Part shown: piece by piece, positions 15,791 through 23,711 of the stretch
Numbering within the stretch: the stretch's first letter is position 1
How the letters are laid out: each line of letters begins with the position of its first letter
From: an uncultured Aquimarina sp.
GTDB taxonomy: Bacteria; Bacteroidota; Bacteroidia; Flavobacteriales; Flavobacteriaceae
DNA length: 64,000 nucleotides
NCBI GenBank assembly: GCA_947492105.1
Contig: CANLMN010000003.1
Coordinates: 62,001-126,000, forward strand
Reading direction: 5' to 3'
Program-made: the position numbers and the translations under genes
Notes under the pieces: generated by a model
Seen by the model: only the letters and a program-made list of their open reading frames with translations
What the model was told of the DNA's origin: nothing
Databases searched by the model: none

Positions 15791-16647
15791 TACAAAACGT
15801 TTAAGAGTTGTTCTTTTATTTTTTCCAATTCATCTTTCATTTGTACAACGAGTTGTTGCATGGGTGCATAATTGGATTTGCTACCGATTGTATTAATCTC
15901 ACGGCCTATTTCTTGCGAGATAAATCCTAATTTTTTTCCATTCGAATCACTAGAATTTAGATTTTCGGTGAAATAGTTTAAGTGATTAGCAAGGCGAACT
16001 TTTTCTTCTGTAATATCGAATTTTTCGAGATAATAAATTAGTTCTTGCTCAAAGCGGTTTTCGTCAACCTCTTCTTTGAGGTCATGTACTGCTTTTCGTA
16101 AACGTTCTCGTACGACTTCAATGCGTTCTGGGTCTATTTTGATGATTTCTTCCAAGATGGTTCCAATAGTTTTGATCCGTTGTTGGAAATCTTTTTCTAA
16201 TACGGCGCCTTCGGTATTTCTGTAATCTAATAGTGCTTGAATGGCTTCTTCTAGACTATTCGTAATGGCTACGAATTCATTTTCATCTAATTCTTCTCGT
16301 TCCGTTTTCATAGCATCAGGCATTCTAATGGCCATCTTTAATAGTTCGGCAGGCTCACATTTTGTTACGGCATTGAGCTGTTCCATATATGCTTTGACTA
16401 TAGAAGTGTTGACGCCTGACTTTGTTTCCTCTCCGTTTACTTCAACATATAAACTAAGGTCAATCTTGCCGCGTACAACAGCTTTGCCGATTTTGTTACG
16501 CAGCACCAATTCCTTTTCTCTATATTGGGAAGGAATTCGAGCATTGAGATCTAGATTTTTGCTATTTAAAGATTTAAGTTCAATAGTAATTTTTTTGTTT
16601 GGAAGCTGAACTACAGATTTCCCAAAACCGGTCATAGATTGAATCAT
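15790..16647 (-). CDS. yicC: YicC-family endoribonuclease
   Basis: 285 aa from ATG 16647 (MIQSMTGFGKSVVQLPNKKI); the frame is open to 16674, but MTGFGK is always near the YicC N terminus, so the shorter form is chosen. It has the C-terminal DUF1732 region (EKVRLANHLNYF, GKKLGFISQEIGREINTIGS), which carries conserved acidic and His/Asn residues. YicC proteins are RNA endonucleases involved in RNA turnover. It is coupled to gmk by a one-base overlap, the usual arrangement in Bacteroidota. Confidence 0.93.
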   Translation of the reverse strand: MIQSMTGFGKSVVQLPNKKITIELKSLNSKNLDLNARIPSQYREKELVLRNKIGKAVVRGKIDLSLYVEVNGEETKSGVNTSIVKAYMEQLNAVTKCEPAELLKMAIRMPDAMKTEREELDENEFVAITNSLEEAIQALLDYRNTEGAVLEKDFQQRIKTIGTILEEIIKIDPERIEVVRERLRKAVHDLKEEVDENRFEQELIYYLEKFDITEEKVRLANHLNYFTENLNSSDSNGKKLGFISQEIGREINTIGSKSNYAPMQQLVVQMKDELEKIKEQLLNVL

Positions 16648-16850
16648 AGTATGGTGTCTAAAAAAAGCTAGCAAGATACCCTATTTTTTTGCTATTTTAA
16701 TCATAAAATTACGCTATATCCTCTCTTTAAATTATTTTATAAATCAAGATGAGGCGATTCATAGTTGTTTTTTAACTTATAATCAATTATTTATTAACTA
16801 ATATTTAACGCACTATTACATTTTATTTTCGTTTCGCCAAAATAAATTAC

Positions 16851-16925
16851 AGGGCTCCAACGTTAGGTTAGAAATTATACTAGCTAATGGCGTAACCCGA
16901 AAAGCCTATCCGAATAGAGTAGGGA
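16851..16925 (+). promoter_or_regulatory. Possible structured 5' leader of the following lipoprotein gene
   Basis: In an otherwise AT-rich gap this 75-base block is GC-richer and can form nested helices: AGGGCT (16851) with AGCCT (16903), and inside it GGTTA (16866) with TAACC (16893). A CCTA/TAGG helix follows just before the A-rich stretch leading to the ATG. It matches no riboswitch class that I can name. A cis-regulatory RNA is inference. Confidence 0.25.
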
Positions 16926-16940
16926 AAAAAACAAATCATT

Positions 16941-17492
16941 ATGAAATTATTAAATTTAATTAGCATTTTTGTTTTAACCCTATTTTTTGCTTCTTGCGAA
17001 AACGAAAGTGTGTCCGCTGATCCAATTAGTCAAACAGAAGAAAGACAAGAAGCGCAAGCACAAAAAGGTAATTTAAATGCTTGTTTTCCTGCGTTTGCAA
17101 GAAGATTCGATTTTAGAATTAGAATAAAAAATGGTAAAGGTGAAACAAGAAGCTTTTTTATAAAAAGTGAAAACGTTACTAGAAGTGCGTATGTTCTCAA
17201 TGTAGATTTTCCTATCACAGAGGAGCTGTTAAAGCTTCCTTTTTTTAGATCAGGAATTCGGACATATACTTTTATAAGTGTTAATGAAGTTCCTCGTAAT
17301 ACTCGTGCAGACGTGGCACATATTGTTGGAGAAGGAGAAGATTCAATTTTTAGTGTGAGTGGACCAAGAAGAGTAAAAAAAGGGCAAAAGATAATGCAAG
17401 GGTTTAGGATTTCTGAGAGAGAGAGAGAAATGGGTATTTCGAGCCTTGGATTGTCACTTAGAATAGATTTAAAAAGATGTAGTAGAGACTAA
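16941..17492 (+). CDS. Predicted lipoprotein of unknown function
   Basis: 183 aa. The signal peptide MKLLNLISIFVLTLFFASC ends in a lipobox (FASC, Cys19), followed by a Glu/Gln-rich linker to about residue 45. The remaining domain is basic and beta-rich (FDFRIRIKNGKGETRSFFI, then GIRTYTFISVNEVPRNTRAD) and no family was recognised. It stands alone, with a possibly structured leader upstream and a strong terminator downstream, so it is a single-gene transcription unit. The lipoprotein is expected on the outer or inner membrane facing the periplasm. Confidence 0.7.
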   Translation: MKLLNLISIFVLTLFFASCENESVSADPISQTEERQEAQAQKGNLNACFPAFARRFDFRIRIKNGKGETRSFFIKSENVTRSAYVLNVDFPITEELLKLPFFRSGIRTYTFISVNEVPRNTRADVAHIVGEGEDSIFSVSGPRRVKKGQKIMQGFRISEREREMGISSLGLSLRIDLKRCSRD

Positions 17493-17520
17493 TCTAAGTA
17501 CTCGTATTTTATATATTTCA

Positions 17521-17563
17521 AAAAACGGAAGCATTCTGTAAAAAGAATGTTTCCGTTTTTTTG
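17521..17563 (+). terminator. Rho-independent terminator
   Basis: AAAAACGGAAGCATTCT pairs with AGAATGTTTCCGTTTTT across a GTAAAA loop (one G-T mismatch position) and ends in a T run. It is 29 bases after the lipoprotein stop. Confidence 0.85.
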
Positions 17564-17665
17564 TAAGACTGAGTGGTTATTTATTATTTTTGAGTAAGAA
17601 AAACTATACGAACGGAATTTAGAAAATTTAATCTACCTAAGATTTTGTGTCGTAAGAATTATATC

Positions 17666-18154
17666 ATGATGTTTTTGAAAAAATTTGAAATACGATGGAG
17701 TGATCTAGACCCTAATAGACATTTGGCAAATTCTGCCTACATAAATTTTATGAGTGCTACCAGAATGGACTATTTGATTAGCAAAGGTTTTGATCAACAG
17801 GCTATGAGGAAATATAAAATTGGACCTATTATCTTCAAAGAGCAAATTCATTATTATCAAGAAGCTTTTCAAGGAAAGCCTATTTATGTGAGCCTAGAGA
17901 TTGCTGGGATGAGTGAGAATGGTGCCTTTTTTAGTTTTATACATAATTTTTATGACCATAAGGGAGCACATTTGGCTCAGGGCGAAATGATTGGTGCTTG
18001 GATGAATTTAGAAACACGAAAAACTACAGCTTTGCCTACTGAGTTTCTGGAGATAGTTACTGATTTACACAAAACCAAAGAGTATAAAATACTGACAAAA
18101 GAGGATACTCGTACGCCCGGAAAGATCCCTGTTGCCATTGAACTACCTGTATAA
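17666..18154 (+). CDS. Acyl-CoA thioesterase (hotdog fold, 4HBT type)
   Basis: 162 aa from ATG 17666; the frame is open from a TTG at 17645, but the hotdog domain begins at FLKKFEIRWSDLDPNRHLAN, so the ATG is preferred. The motif RWSDLDPNRHLANSAYINFM contains the catalytic Asp of the 4-hydroxybenzoyl-CoA thioesterase family (DxDxxxHxNNxxY-like). It should hydrolyse an acyl-CoA, with unknown chain specificity. It converges on the EamA transporter with a 9-base gap. Confidence 0.85.
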   Translation: MMFLKKFEIRWSDLDPNRHLANSAYINFMSATRMDYLISKGFDQQAMRKYKIGPIIFKEQIHYYQEAFQGKPIYVSLEIAGMSENGAFFSFIHNFYDHKGAHLAQGEMIGAWMNLETRKTTALPTEFLEIVTDLHKTKEYKILTKEDTRTPGKIPVAIELPV

Positions 18155-18163
18155 TAGTGCTTA

Positions 18164-19075
18164 CTATATTTTTGTAATACTTGTTTGTTTTGTTGCCGTA
18201 ACTCTAGTCACCAAATACACACCGACAAAAATTAATAAAGCAGCACTTATTTTTACATAATCAATCGAGTCACTGCCCATGCTTATGGCGATAATTGTTG
18301 CCAAAAGAGGCTGTAGGTATATGAAGACTGCTACCGTTGTTGGTTTGAGTTCTTTGATGGCAAAAATGTTAAGGATATATGTGCCAAAAGTAGAAAATAC
18401 TACGACATAACCAATTTTGAGGTAGCCGTTCAGTGGAATTGTTTCAAATTTCATTTGAGCCAGTTGTTCCCAACCAAAAGGTATAACAAAAATAAGTCCA
18501 ATGGTATACATCCATTTGATGAAAGTAAAGGGGTGGTATTTGTGCGTTAATTTTTTTGCAGCTACAATGTAAATAGCATAAGAGGCAGCATTGATAAAAA
18601 CCAGAAAATTTCCTAAAGCTGGGTTTGGTGCACGCAGACTTTGGCCCTTGCCATAAAAAATTATTAGTAAAGTGCCTATTAGCCCTATCAAGACCCCCAA
18701 AACCTTCAAAGGCTGCATTTTTTCTTTCAAAAAAATAAAGGAGAGGGGTAATACTATTAAAGGAGCGGTTACCATCACTACGGCCGCATTAATGGGAGTT
18801 GTAAGGTTCAGGCCTTCAAAAAATGCTAACATATTAATTGCCATTCCAAAGAGGGCTCCTATGAAGATGTTGGGGTAATCCTTGCGGTCTATTTTTTCTT
18901 TGGGACCTAATAAACCAACAAGCCAGAACAGTACCATCGTCCCTGCTACTCTGAAAATTATAAATCCAAACGGCTGCACATGGTGTGGCATGACATCTTT
19001 TGCAATAGAATAGTTGGCACTGTAAATTAGTGCAACCAAAGATGCGGCTATAAGTGCAAATGTCTTTTTGCTCAT
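18164..19075 (-). CDS. EamA/DMT-family transporter
   Basis: 303 aa inner-membrane protein with about ten transmembrane helices in two EamA repeats. The first contains NAAVVMVTAPLIVLPLSFIF, and the second ends with TTVAVFIYLQPLLATIIAIS, both typical of drug/metabolite transporters. The substrate is unknown, often amino acids or metabolites. The gene starts directly after the stop of the upstream ArsC-like gene (no gap), so the two are one operon. Confidence 0.9.
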   Translation of the reverse strand: MSKKTFALIAASLVALIYSANYSIAKDVMPHHVQPFGFIIFRVAGTMVLFWLVGLLGPKEKIDRKDYPNIFIGALFGMAINMLAFFEGLNLTTPINAAVVMVTAPLIVLPLSFIFLKEKMQPLKVLGVLIGLIGTLLIIFYGKGQSLRAPNPALGNFLVFINAASYAIYIVAAKKLTHKYHPFTFIKWMYTIGLIFVIPFGWEQLAQMKFETIPLNGYLKIGYVVVFSTFGTYILNIFAIKELKPTTVAVFIYLQPLLATIIAISMGSDSIDYVKISAALLIFVGVYLVTRVTATKQTSITKI

Positions 19076-19426
19076 CTAGCCCATTGCTTGTTTTGCAGCT
19101 ACTACTGTTTTTGCAGTATTGCCAACAAATATCTGATCCTCTACCAAGATAACTGGTCTCTTTAGAAATGTATAGTGCTCTAAGATCAAGTTTTTGTAAT
19201 CAATCTCTGTTAATTCTTGGTTTTTGAGATCTCGTTCTTTATACAATCGAGCACGTTTACTGAACAGGGCCTCGTAGCTTCCCGTGAGTGCATGCATTGC
19301 CTCTAGTTGTTCTGTTGTGATTGCTTCTTTTTTGATGTCCTGCAAAATGTATTGACTCTCGGGTGCTAGTTCTTTTAAAATGCGTTTACAGGTGTCGCAT
19401 GTAGATAAATGATAAATTTTTTTCAT
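19076..19426 (-). CDS. ArsC/Spx-family thioredoxin-fold protein
   Basis: 116 aa. MKKIYHLSTCDTCKRILKEL has a redox Cys10-x-x-Cys13 pair in the first beta-alpha unit, and LKRPVILVEDQIFVG has the conserved Arg-Pro of ArsC-type proteins. The fold fits the ArsC/YffB/Spx group. Without an arsenic operon nearby, arsenate reduction is not supported; a glutathione- or bacillithiol-linked reductase is equally likely. It is directly followed by the EamA transporter gene. Confidence 0.85.
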   Translation of the reverse strand: MKKIYHLSTCDTCKRILKELAPESQYILQDIKKEAITTEQLEAMHALTGSYEALFSKRARLYKERDLKNQELTEIDYKNLILEHYTFLKRPVILVEDQIFVGNTAKTVVAAKQAMG

Positions 19427-19502
19427 CTCTGTTTTTTTTGCAAAGAAAAGTTACTTCGATGAGAAAATCAGTATTTTTGGAAAAGTTTAAAAGAAAAACA
19501 AC

Positions 19503-19958
19503 ATGCAAAATCAAATAGAGATCAGTAAAGTCATTCGTAAAAGCCTAGAAAGGATAATGAATAACTACTCTTTAGAGCAATTGAATGAGGTTCCTGAAGG
19601 GTTTACGAATAACTTGATTTGGAATATAGCACATGTCATTGTAACGCAACAATTATTAGTATACAAATTAGCTGGTTTACCTACGATGATAAGCGATGAG
19701 ATGATCGATTTATATAAAAAAGGAACCAAAACAGAACGTCCTTGTACAGCCGAAGAAGTTGCTGAAATCAAGGAATTATTGCACAGCACGATTGCAAAAA
19801 CTGAAGAAGATGTTGCAGAAGGACTTTTTGTAAATTATACAGAGTATCCTACGAGTACTGGATATGTCATTCGTACTAATGAAGATTCTTTTTCATTTAA
19901 TAGCTTTCATGAAGGGATCCATTTGGGGTATGTTTTGGCATTAAAAAAAGGGTTGTAG
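19503..19958 (+). CDS. DinB-family protein
   Basis: 151 aa four-helix-bundle protein. The metal triad His44 (IWNIAHVIVTQQ), His136 and His140 (FHEGIHLGYV) is complete, which is the hallmark of DinB/YfiT-like proteins. This is a second, more canonical member besides the one at 4005-4544. The start ATG 19503 follows a gap divergent from the ArsC-like gene. The reaction is unknown. Confidence 0.88.
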   Translation: MQNQIEISKVIRKSLERIMNNYSLEQLNEVPEGFTNNLIWNIAHVIVTQQLLVYKLAGLPTMISDEMIDLYKKGTKTERPCTAEEVAEIKELLHSTIAKTEEDVAEGLFVNYTEYPTSTGYVIRTNEDSFSFNSFHEGIHLGYVLALKKGL

Positions 19959-19999
19959 TGAGCCGTAAATTAAAGGGACATAGAAATTGCGCTCAAAAA

Positions 20000-20785
20000 T
20001 TATTTTCCGTTAAAAGGAAATCTTAAAAATGGTTTGAGTTTTTGATATGATATTGTGAATTCTAAGGGACCATTGGCATAGGAGGCTGCTTCGTATTGAT
20101 TGTAATGAAATACGACACCATACTTGGAAAATCCAACTGTACTTGGGAGTTTGAAAATATCATTTTCAAAAAGAAATCCTGTGCTGTTAATGCTTTCTCC
20201 GGTTGGAATTTTAAAATGTTCTCGGAATTTCAGCTCCACCAACGTTTTTAGTTTTGTTATATCTTTGAATAACTCTTTGTGAGTTAGTCGTTTTCCTGAT
20301 TTCTTTACAAAATTTGCAAAGGTTGTAGAACTGTTTCCGTGTGCACCACCTGTAAAAATATAAGATTTGAACATCAAACTGATTATTTGCGGATCTTGAT
20401 AGGATATAGTGCCATCTACGGTAGCTTCATAACGTGCAGTTTCCTGAGGAAACTGTTTTTTCATACGTTGATATTCTTTGTTAAAAGACCAGATTGCTTG
20501 CGAAATAGTAGCAATAGTATCTGTCTCGGATAGGTTAAGTAGTGCGCTTACGGTGGTATTAACTTCATTATTAATGGCTATAGAATTTTTTTCGTTTTCT
20601 AAAGCTTTGGGAATAAAAACTTCTAGTTTGGCGCATCCAGAATTCTCACAATTTTTTAGAAAATCTAGCGGAAATTTTTCCACCTGAACTGTTAGTATTT
20701 CTGTTTTCTTGCAACTAACTAGAAAACTAGCTAGGGCTAGAAAAGCCAATGCAAACTGTAAAAAAAAAGAGTGTTTATGAATCAT
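20000..20785 (-). CDS. Lipoprotein with DUF4163 and DUF3298 (RsiV-like) domains
   Basis: 261 aa. An N-terminal hydrophobic stretch ends in SFLVSCKK (lipobox Cys about residue 25). The middle part is DUF4163-like (KNSIAINNEVNTTVSALLNL) and the C-terminal half is DUF3298-like (FTGGAHGNSSTTFANFV, GVVFHYNQYEAASYANGP). In other bacteria this pair occurs in the anti-sigma factor RsiV and PdaC and can bind lysozyme or peptidoglycan. Here it is a free lipoprotein with no sigma factor nearby, so its role is open. Confidence 0.8.
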   Translation of the reverse strand: MIHKHSFFLQFALAFLALASFLVSCKKTEILTVQVEKFPLDFLKNCENSGCAKLEVFIPKALENEKNSIAINNEVNTTVSALLNLSETDTIATISQAIWSFNKEYQRMKKQFPQETARYEATVDGTISYQDPQIISLMFKSYIFTGGAHGNSSTTFANFVKKSGKRLTHKELFKDITKLKTLVELKFREHFKIPTGESINSTGFLFENDIFKLPSTVGFSKYGVVFHYNQYEAASYANGPLEFTISYQKLKPFLRFPFNGK

Positions 20786-20988
20786 TCCTTAAAGGTAGGA
20801 ATTGAGGTTGAATTCAACCAATTTAATGCCTACTTTTGTATACAAGATTGGAGAGGTAAAGTTTATTTTGACGTGTAATATTTTAAAAAATCAAATTTAT
20901 TCCTTTCAAGAGCTGAGTTACAAACATAATATCTAGAATCTGTTTTCGGATCCAAGACTGGATACGGTTCTTTTAACAACAATCATCT

Positions 20989-22128
20989 ATGAAATTCAAT
21001 ACTAAAGCCATACATGGAGGACAGAAACATGATCCGGCTTATGGGGCGGTTATGCCTCCGATCTATCAAACATCGACCTATGCGCAGACTACTCCTGGAG
21101 GACACAAAGGGTACGAGTATAGTCGAACACATAATCCTACACGTAATGCATTAGAAAATGCACTGGCTAGTATAGAAAATGGAACTTATGGATTGGCTTT
21201 TGGTTCTGGATTGGCAGCGATTGATGCGGTCATAAAGTTACTAAAACCAGGCGATGAGGTGATATCTACAAATGATCTGTACGGTGGTACTTATCGCTTG
21301 TTTACTCAGATTTTTGAGAGTTTTGGAGTCAAATTTCATTTTATAGGAATGAATAATGCCCCGAATATCGAAAATTATATCAATGAAAACACAAAATTAC
21401 TTTGGGTAGAGACACCTACCAATCCAATGATGAACATCATTGACATAAAAACGGTTGCAGCTATCGCAAAAAAACATCAGATACTCTTGGCAGTCGATAA
21501 TACTTTTGCTACACCTTATTTACAGCAACCTCTTGATTTTGGTGCGGATATAGTTATGCACAGTGCAACCAAGTATTTGGGAGGACATAGCGATGTCGTT
21601 ATGGGTGCTTTGATTGTAAATGACAAAGGACTAGCAGATCGTTTGTATTTTATACAAAATGCTAGTGGTGCTATTTGTGGACCGCAGGACAGTTTTTTGG
21701 TGCTCAGAGGAATTAAGACATTGCATGTACGAATGCAACGGCATTGCGAAAATGGTGCTGCTGTAGCAAAATATTTGACGACACACCCAAAAGTAGAAGC
21801 GGTTTATTGGCCTGGACTTGAAAGCCATCCAAATCATGAAATTGCAAAATCACAAATGAATGATTTTGGAGGGATGATTTCCTTTAGTACAAAAGAAGAT
21901 TCTCTAGAAGGTGCAATAAAAGTAGTGGAGAAGTTAAAGGTGTTTACTTTGGCCGAATCACTAGGTGGGGTGGAGAGTCTTGCTGGTCATCCTGCAAGTA
22001 TGACCCATGCGTCAATTCCAAAAAAAGAACGAGAAAAAACTGGAGTTAAAGATTCTTTGATTCGATTAAGTGTAGGGATCGAGGCTATTGAAGATCTTAT
22101 TGCTGATTTAGAGCAAGCCTTGGTTTAA
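20989..22128 (+). CDS. metB: Trans-sulfuration PLP enzyme, probably cystathionine gamma-synthase
   Basis: 379 aa cytosolic PLP enzyme of the Cys/Met metabolism family. The PLP lysine is Lys195 in MHSATKYLGGHSDVVMG. YEYSRTHNPTRNALENALAS (phosphate-binding Tyr/Arg), VETPTNPMMNIID, and the C-terminal GVESLAGHPASMTHASIP are conserved. Gamma-synthase, gamma-lyase and O-acetylhomoserine sulfhydrylase are hard to separate by eye, so the symbol is tentative. It is monocistronic, followed 145 bases later by gdhA. No SAM-riboswitch-like sequence was seen upstream. Confidence 0.85.
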   Translation: MKFNTKAIHGGQKHDPAYGAVMPPIYQTSTYAQTTPGGHKGYEYSRTHNPTRNALENALASIENGTYGLAFGSGLAAIDAVIKLLKPGDEVISTNDLYGGTYRLFTQIFESFGVKFHFIGMNNAPNIENYINENTKLLWVETPTNPMMNIIDIKTVAAIAKKHQILLAVDNTFATPYLQQPLDFGADIVMHSATKYLGGHSDVVMGALIVNDKGLADRLYFIQNASGAICGPQDSFLVLRGIKTLHVRMQRHCENGAAVAKYLTTHPKVEAVYWPGLESHPNHEIAKSQMNDFGGMISFSTKEDSLEGAIKVVEKLKVFTLAESLGGVESLAGHPASMTHASIPKKEREKTGVKDSLIRLSVGIEAIEDLIADLEQALV

Positions 22129-22164
22129 TTCATTTTTCAGATAAAAATTATCAAAATCAAAATA

Positions 22165-22216
22165 GGGGTGTTTTTATGATCTAGATTAGAGATTTATAGT
22201 AAAAAATACACCCTCA
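22165..22216. terminator. Weak stem-loop between metB and gdhA
   Basis: GGGTGTTTTT and AAAAATACACCC pair with one bulge around a loop of roughly 25 bases. It could terminate metB transcription. The large loop lowers confidence. Confidence 0.3.
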
Positions 22217-22273
22217 TAAAAATATAAGTAATTACAAAGTCGTAATTTATAAAAAAATAAAGCTTTCATACCT

Positions 22274-23617
22274 ATGGACAAAGACATTAAAACATTTTTG
22301 GATGGTGTTGCAAAACGAAATCCTAATGAAACAGAATTTTTACAAGCTGTACATGAAGTTGCAGAGACCGTACTTCCATTTATCGCAAAAAACAAAAAAT
22401 ATCAAGAAGTCAAGTTGTTAGAGCGGATGACAGAGCCTGAGCGCGTATTCATGTTTCGAGTGCCTTGGATTGACGACAAGGGAGAAATTCAGATGAATAG
22501 AGGGTACCGCATACAGATGAACTCTGCACTTGGTCCCTATAAAGGAGGATTACGTTTTCATCCATCAGTAAATCTAAGTATTCTAAAATTCTTAGCATTC
22601 GAACAAACTTTTAAAAATAGCCTAACTACTTTGCCTATGGGTGGAGGTAAAGGTGGTTCTGATTTTGACCCAAAAGGAAAATCTGATAACGAGGTAATGC
22701 GTTTTTGTCAAAGTTTTATGACAGAGCTTGCTAAATATATTGGTGCAGATACTGACGTCCCAGCAGGAGATATCGGAGTTGGAGGTCGTGAGATAGGTTA
22801 TTTATTTGGACAATATAAGAGATTGCGTGATGAGTTTACAGGTGTTCTTACAGGAAAAGGATTAGCATACGGTGGATCACTTATGCGTCCAGAAGCAACA
22901 GGCTATGGAAATGTGTATTTTGCACAAAATATGCTCCGAACACAAAATAAAGAAATTGAAAATAAAACTGTAGTTATATCGGGTTCAGGGAATGTAGCCC
23001 AATTTGCTGCAGAGAAAGCAACACAGCTAGGAGCCAAAGTCGTGACACTGTCTGATTCTTCTGGTTATATTTTGGACGAATCTGGAATCACAGCCGAAAA
23101 GCTTGAGTATATCAAAGAATTAAAAAATGTTAAGCGGGGACGTATCAAAGAATATATCTCACAATATCCAGATGCCAAGTATTTTGAAGGAGAAAAACCT
23201 TGGGGAGTTTCTTGTGATATTGCGCTTCCTTGTGCGACACAAAATGAGCTAACAGCAGAGGCAGCCAAGGTATTAGTCAAAAATGGTTGTATTTGCGTAG
23301 GCGAAGGTGCCAATATGCCTTGTACAGCTGATGCTATAGAAATCTTTTTGGAGGCCAAAATTCTGTTTTCTCCAGGCAAAGCTTCTAATGCTGGTGGTGT
23401 TGCAACTTCTGGCTTGGAAATGTCACAAAATTCTATCCGAATGAGTTGGACGTCTACCGAGGTAGATCAAAAATTACGACAAATCATGAATAGTATTCAT
23501 GAAAAGTGTGTGGAATATGGAACGCAACAAGATGGTTTTGTTAATTATGTAAAAGGAGCCAATATTGCAGGATTTGTAAAAGTAGCCGATGCTATGCTAG
23601 CCCAAGGAGTAGTTTAA
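22274..23617 (+). CDS. gdhA: NADP-specific glutamate dehydrogenase
   Basis: 447 aa hexameric enzyme interconverting 2-oxoglutarate plus ammonia and glutamate. The substrate-binding segments are GPYKGGLRFHPSVNLSILKF and LTTLPMGGGKGGSDFDPKGK (catalytic Lys). PAGDIGVGGREIGYLFGQY, MRPEATGYGNVYF and the Rossmann GSGNVAQFAAEKA follow. The length and motifs match the GdhA type of bacteria (about 445-450 aa). It stands alone with its own upstream region. Confidence 0.96.
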   Translation: MDKDIKTFLDGVAKRNPNETEFLQAVHEVAETVLPFIAKNKKYQEVKLLERMTEPERVFMFRVPWIDDKGEIQMNRGYRIQMNSALGPYKGGLRFHPSVNLSILKFLAFEQTFKNSLTTLPMGGGKGGSDFDPKGKSDNEVMRFCQSFMTELAKYIGADTDVPAGDIGVGGREIGYLFGQYKRLRDEFTGVLTGKGLAYGGSLMRPEATGYGNVYFAQNMLRTQNKEIENKTVVISGSGNVAQFAAEKATQLGAKVVTLSDSSGYILDESGITAEKLEYIKELKNVKRGRIKEYISQYPDAKYFEGEKPWGVSCDIALPCATQNELTAEAAKVLVKNGCICVGEGANMPCTADAIEIFLEAKILFSPGKASNAGGVATSGLEMSQNSIRMSWTSTEVDQKLRQIMNSIHEKCVEYGTQQDGFVNYVKGANIAGFVKVADAMLAQGVV

Positions 23618-23711
23618 TGCCATAGAAACTTTTTTAGATATCTCATAATTTCAGTAAAGCAACAATATTTTCGTAGATTCGTATGTTTTTTAATGGTATT
23701 GTTACTCAAGG

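Noticed and set aside
20786-20988. SAM riboswitch before metB
   Set aside because: I looked for SAM-I and SAM-II core patterns in the 203-base leader and found none.
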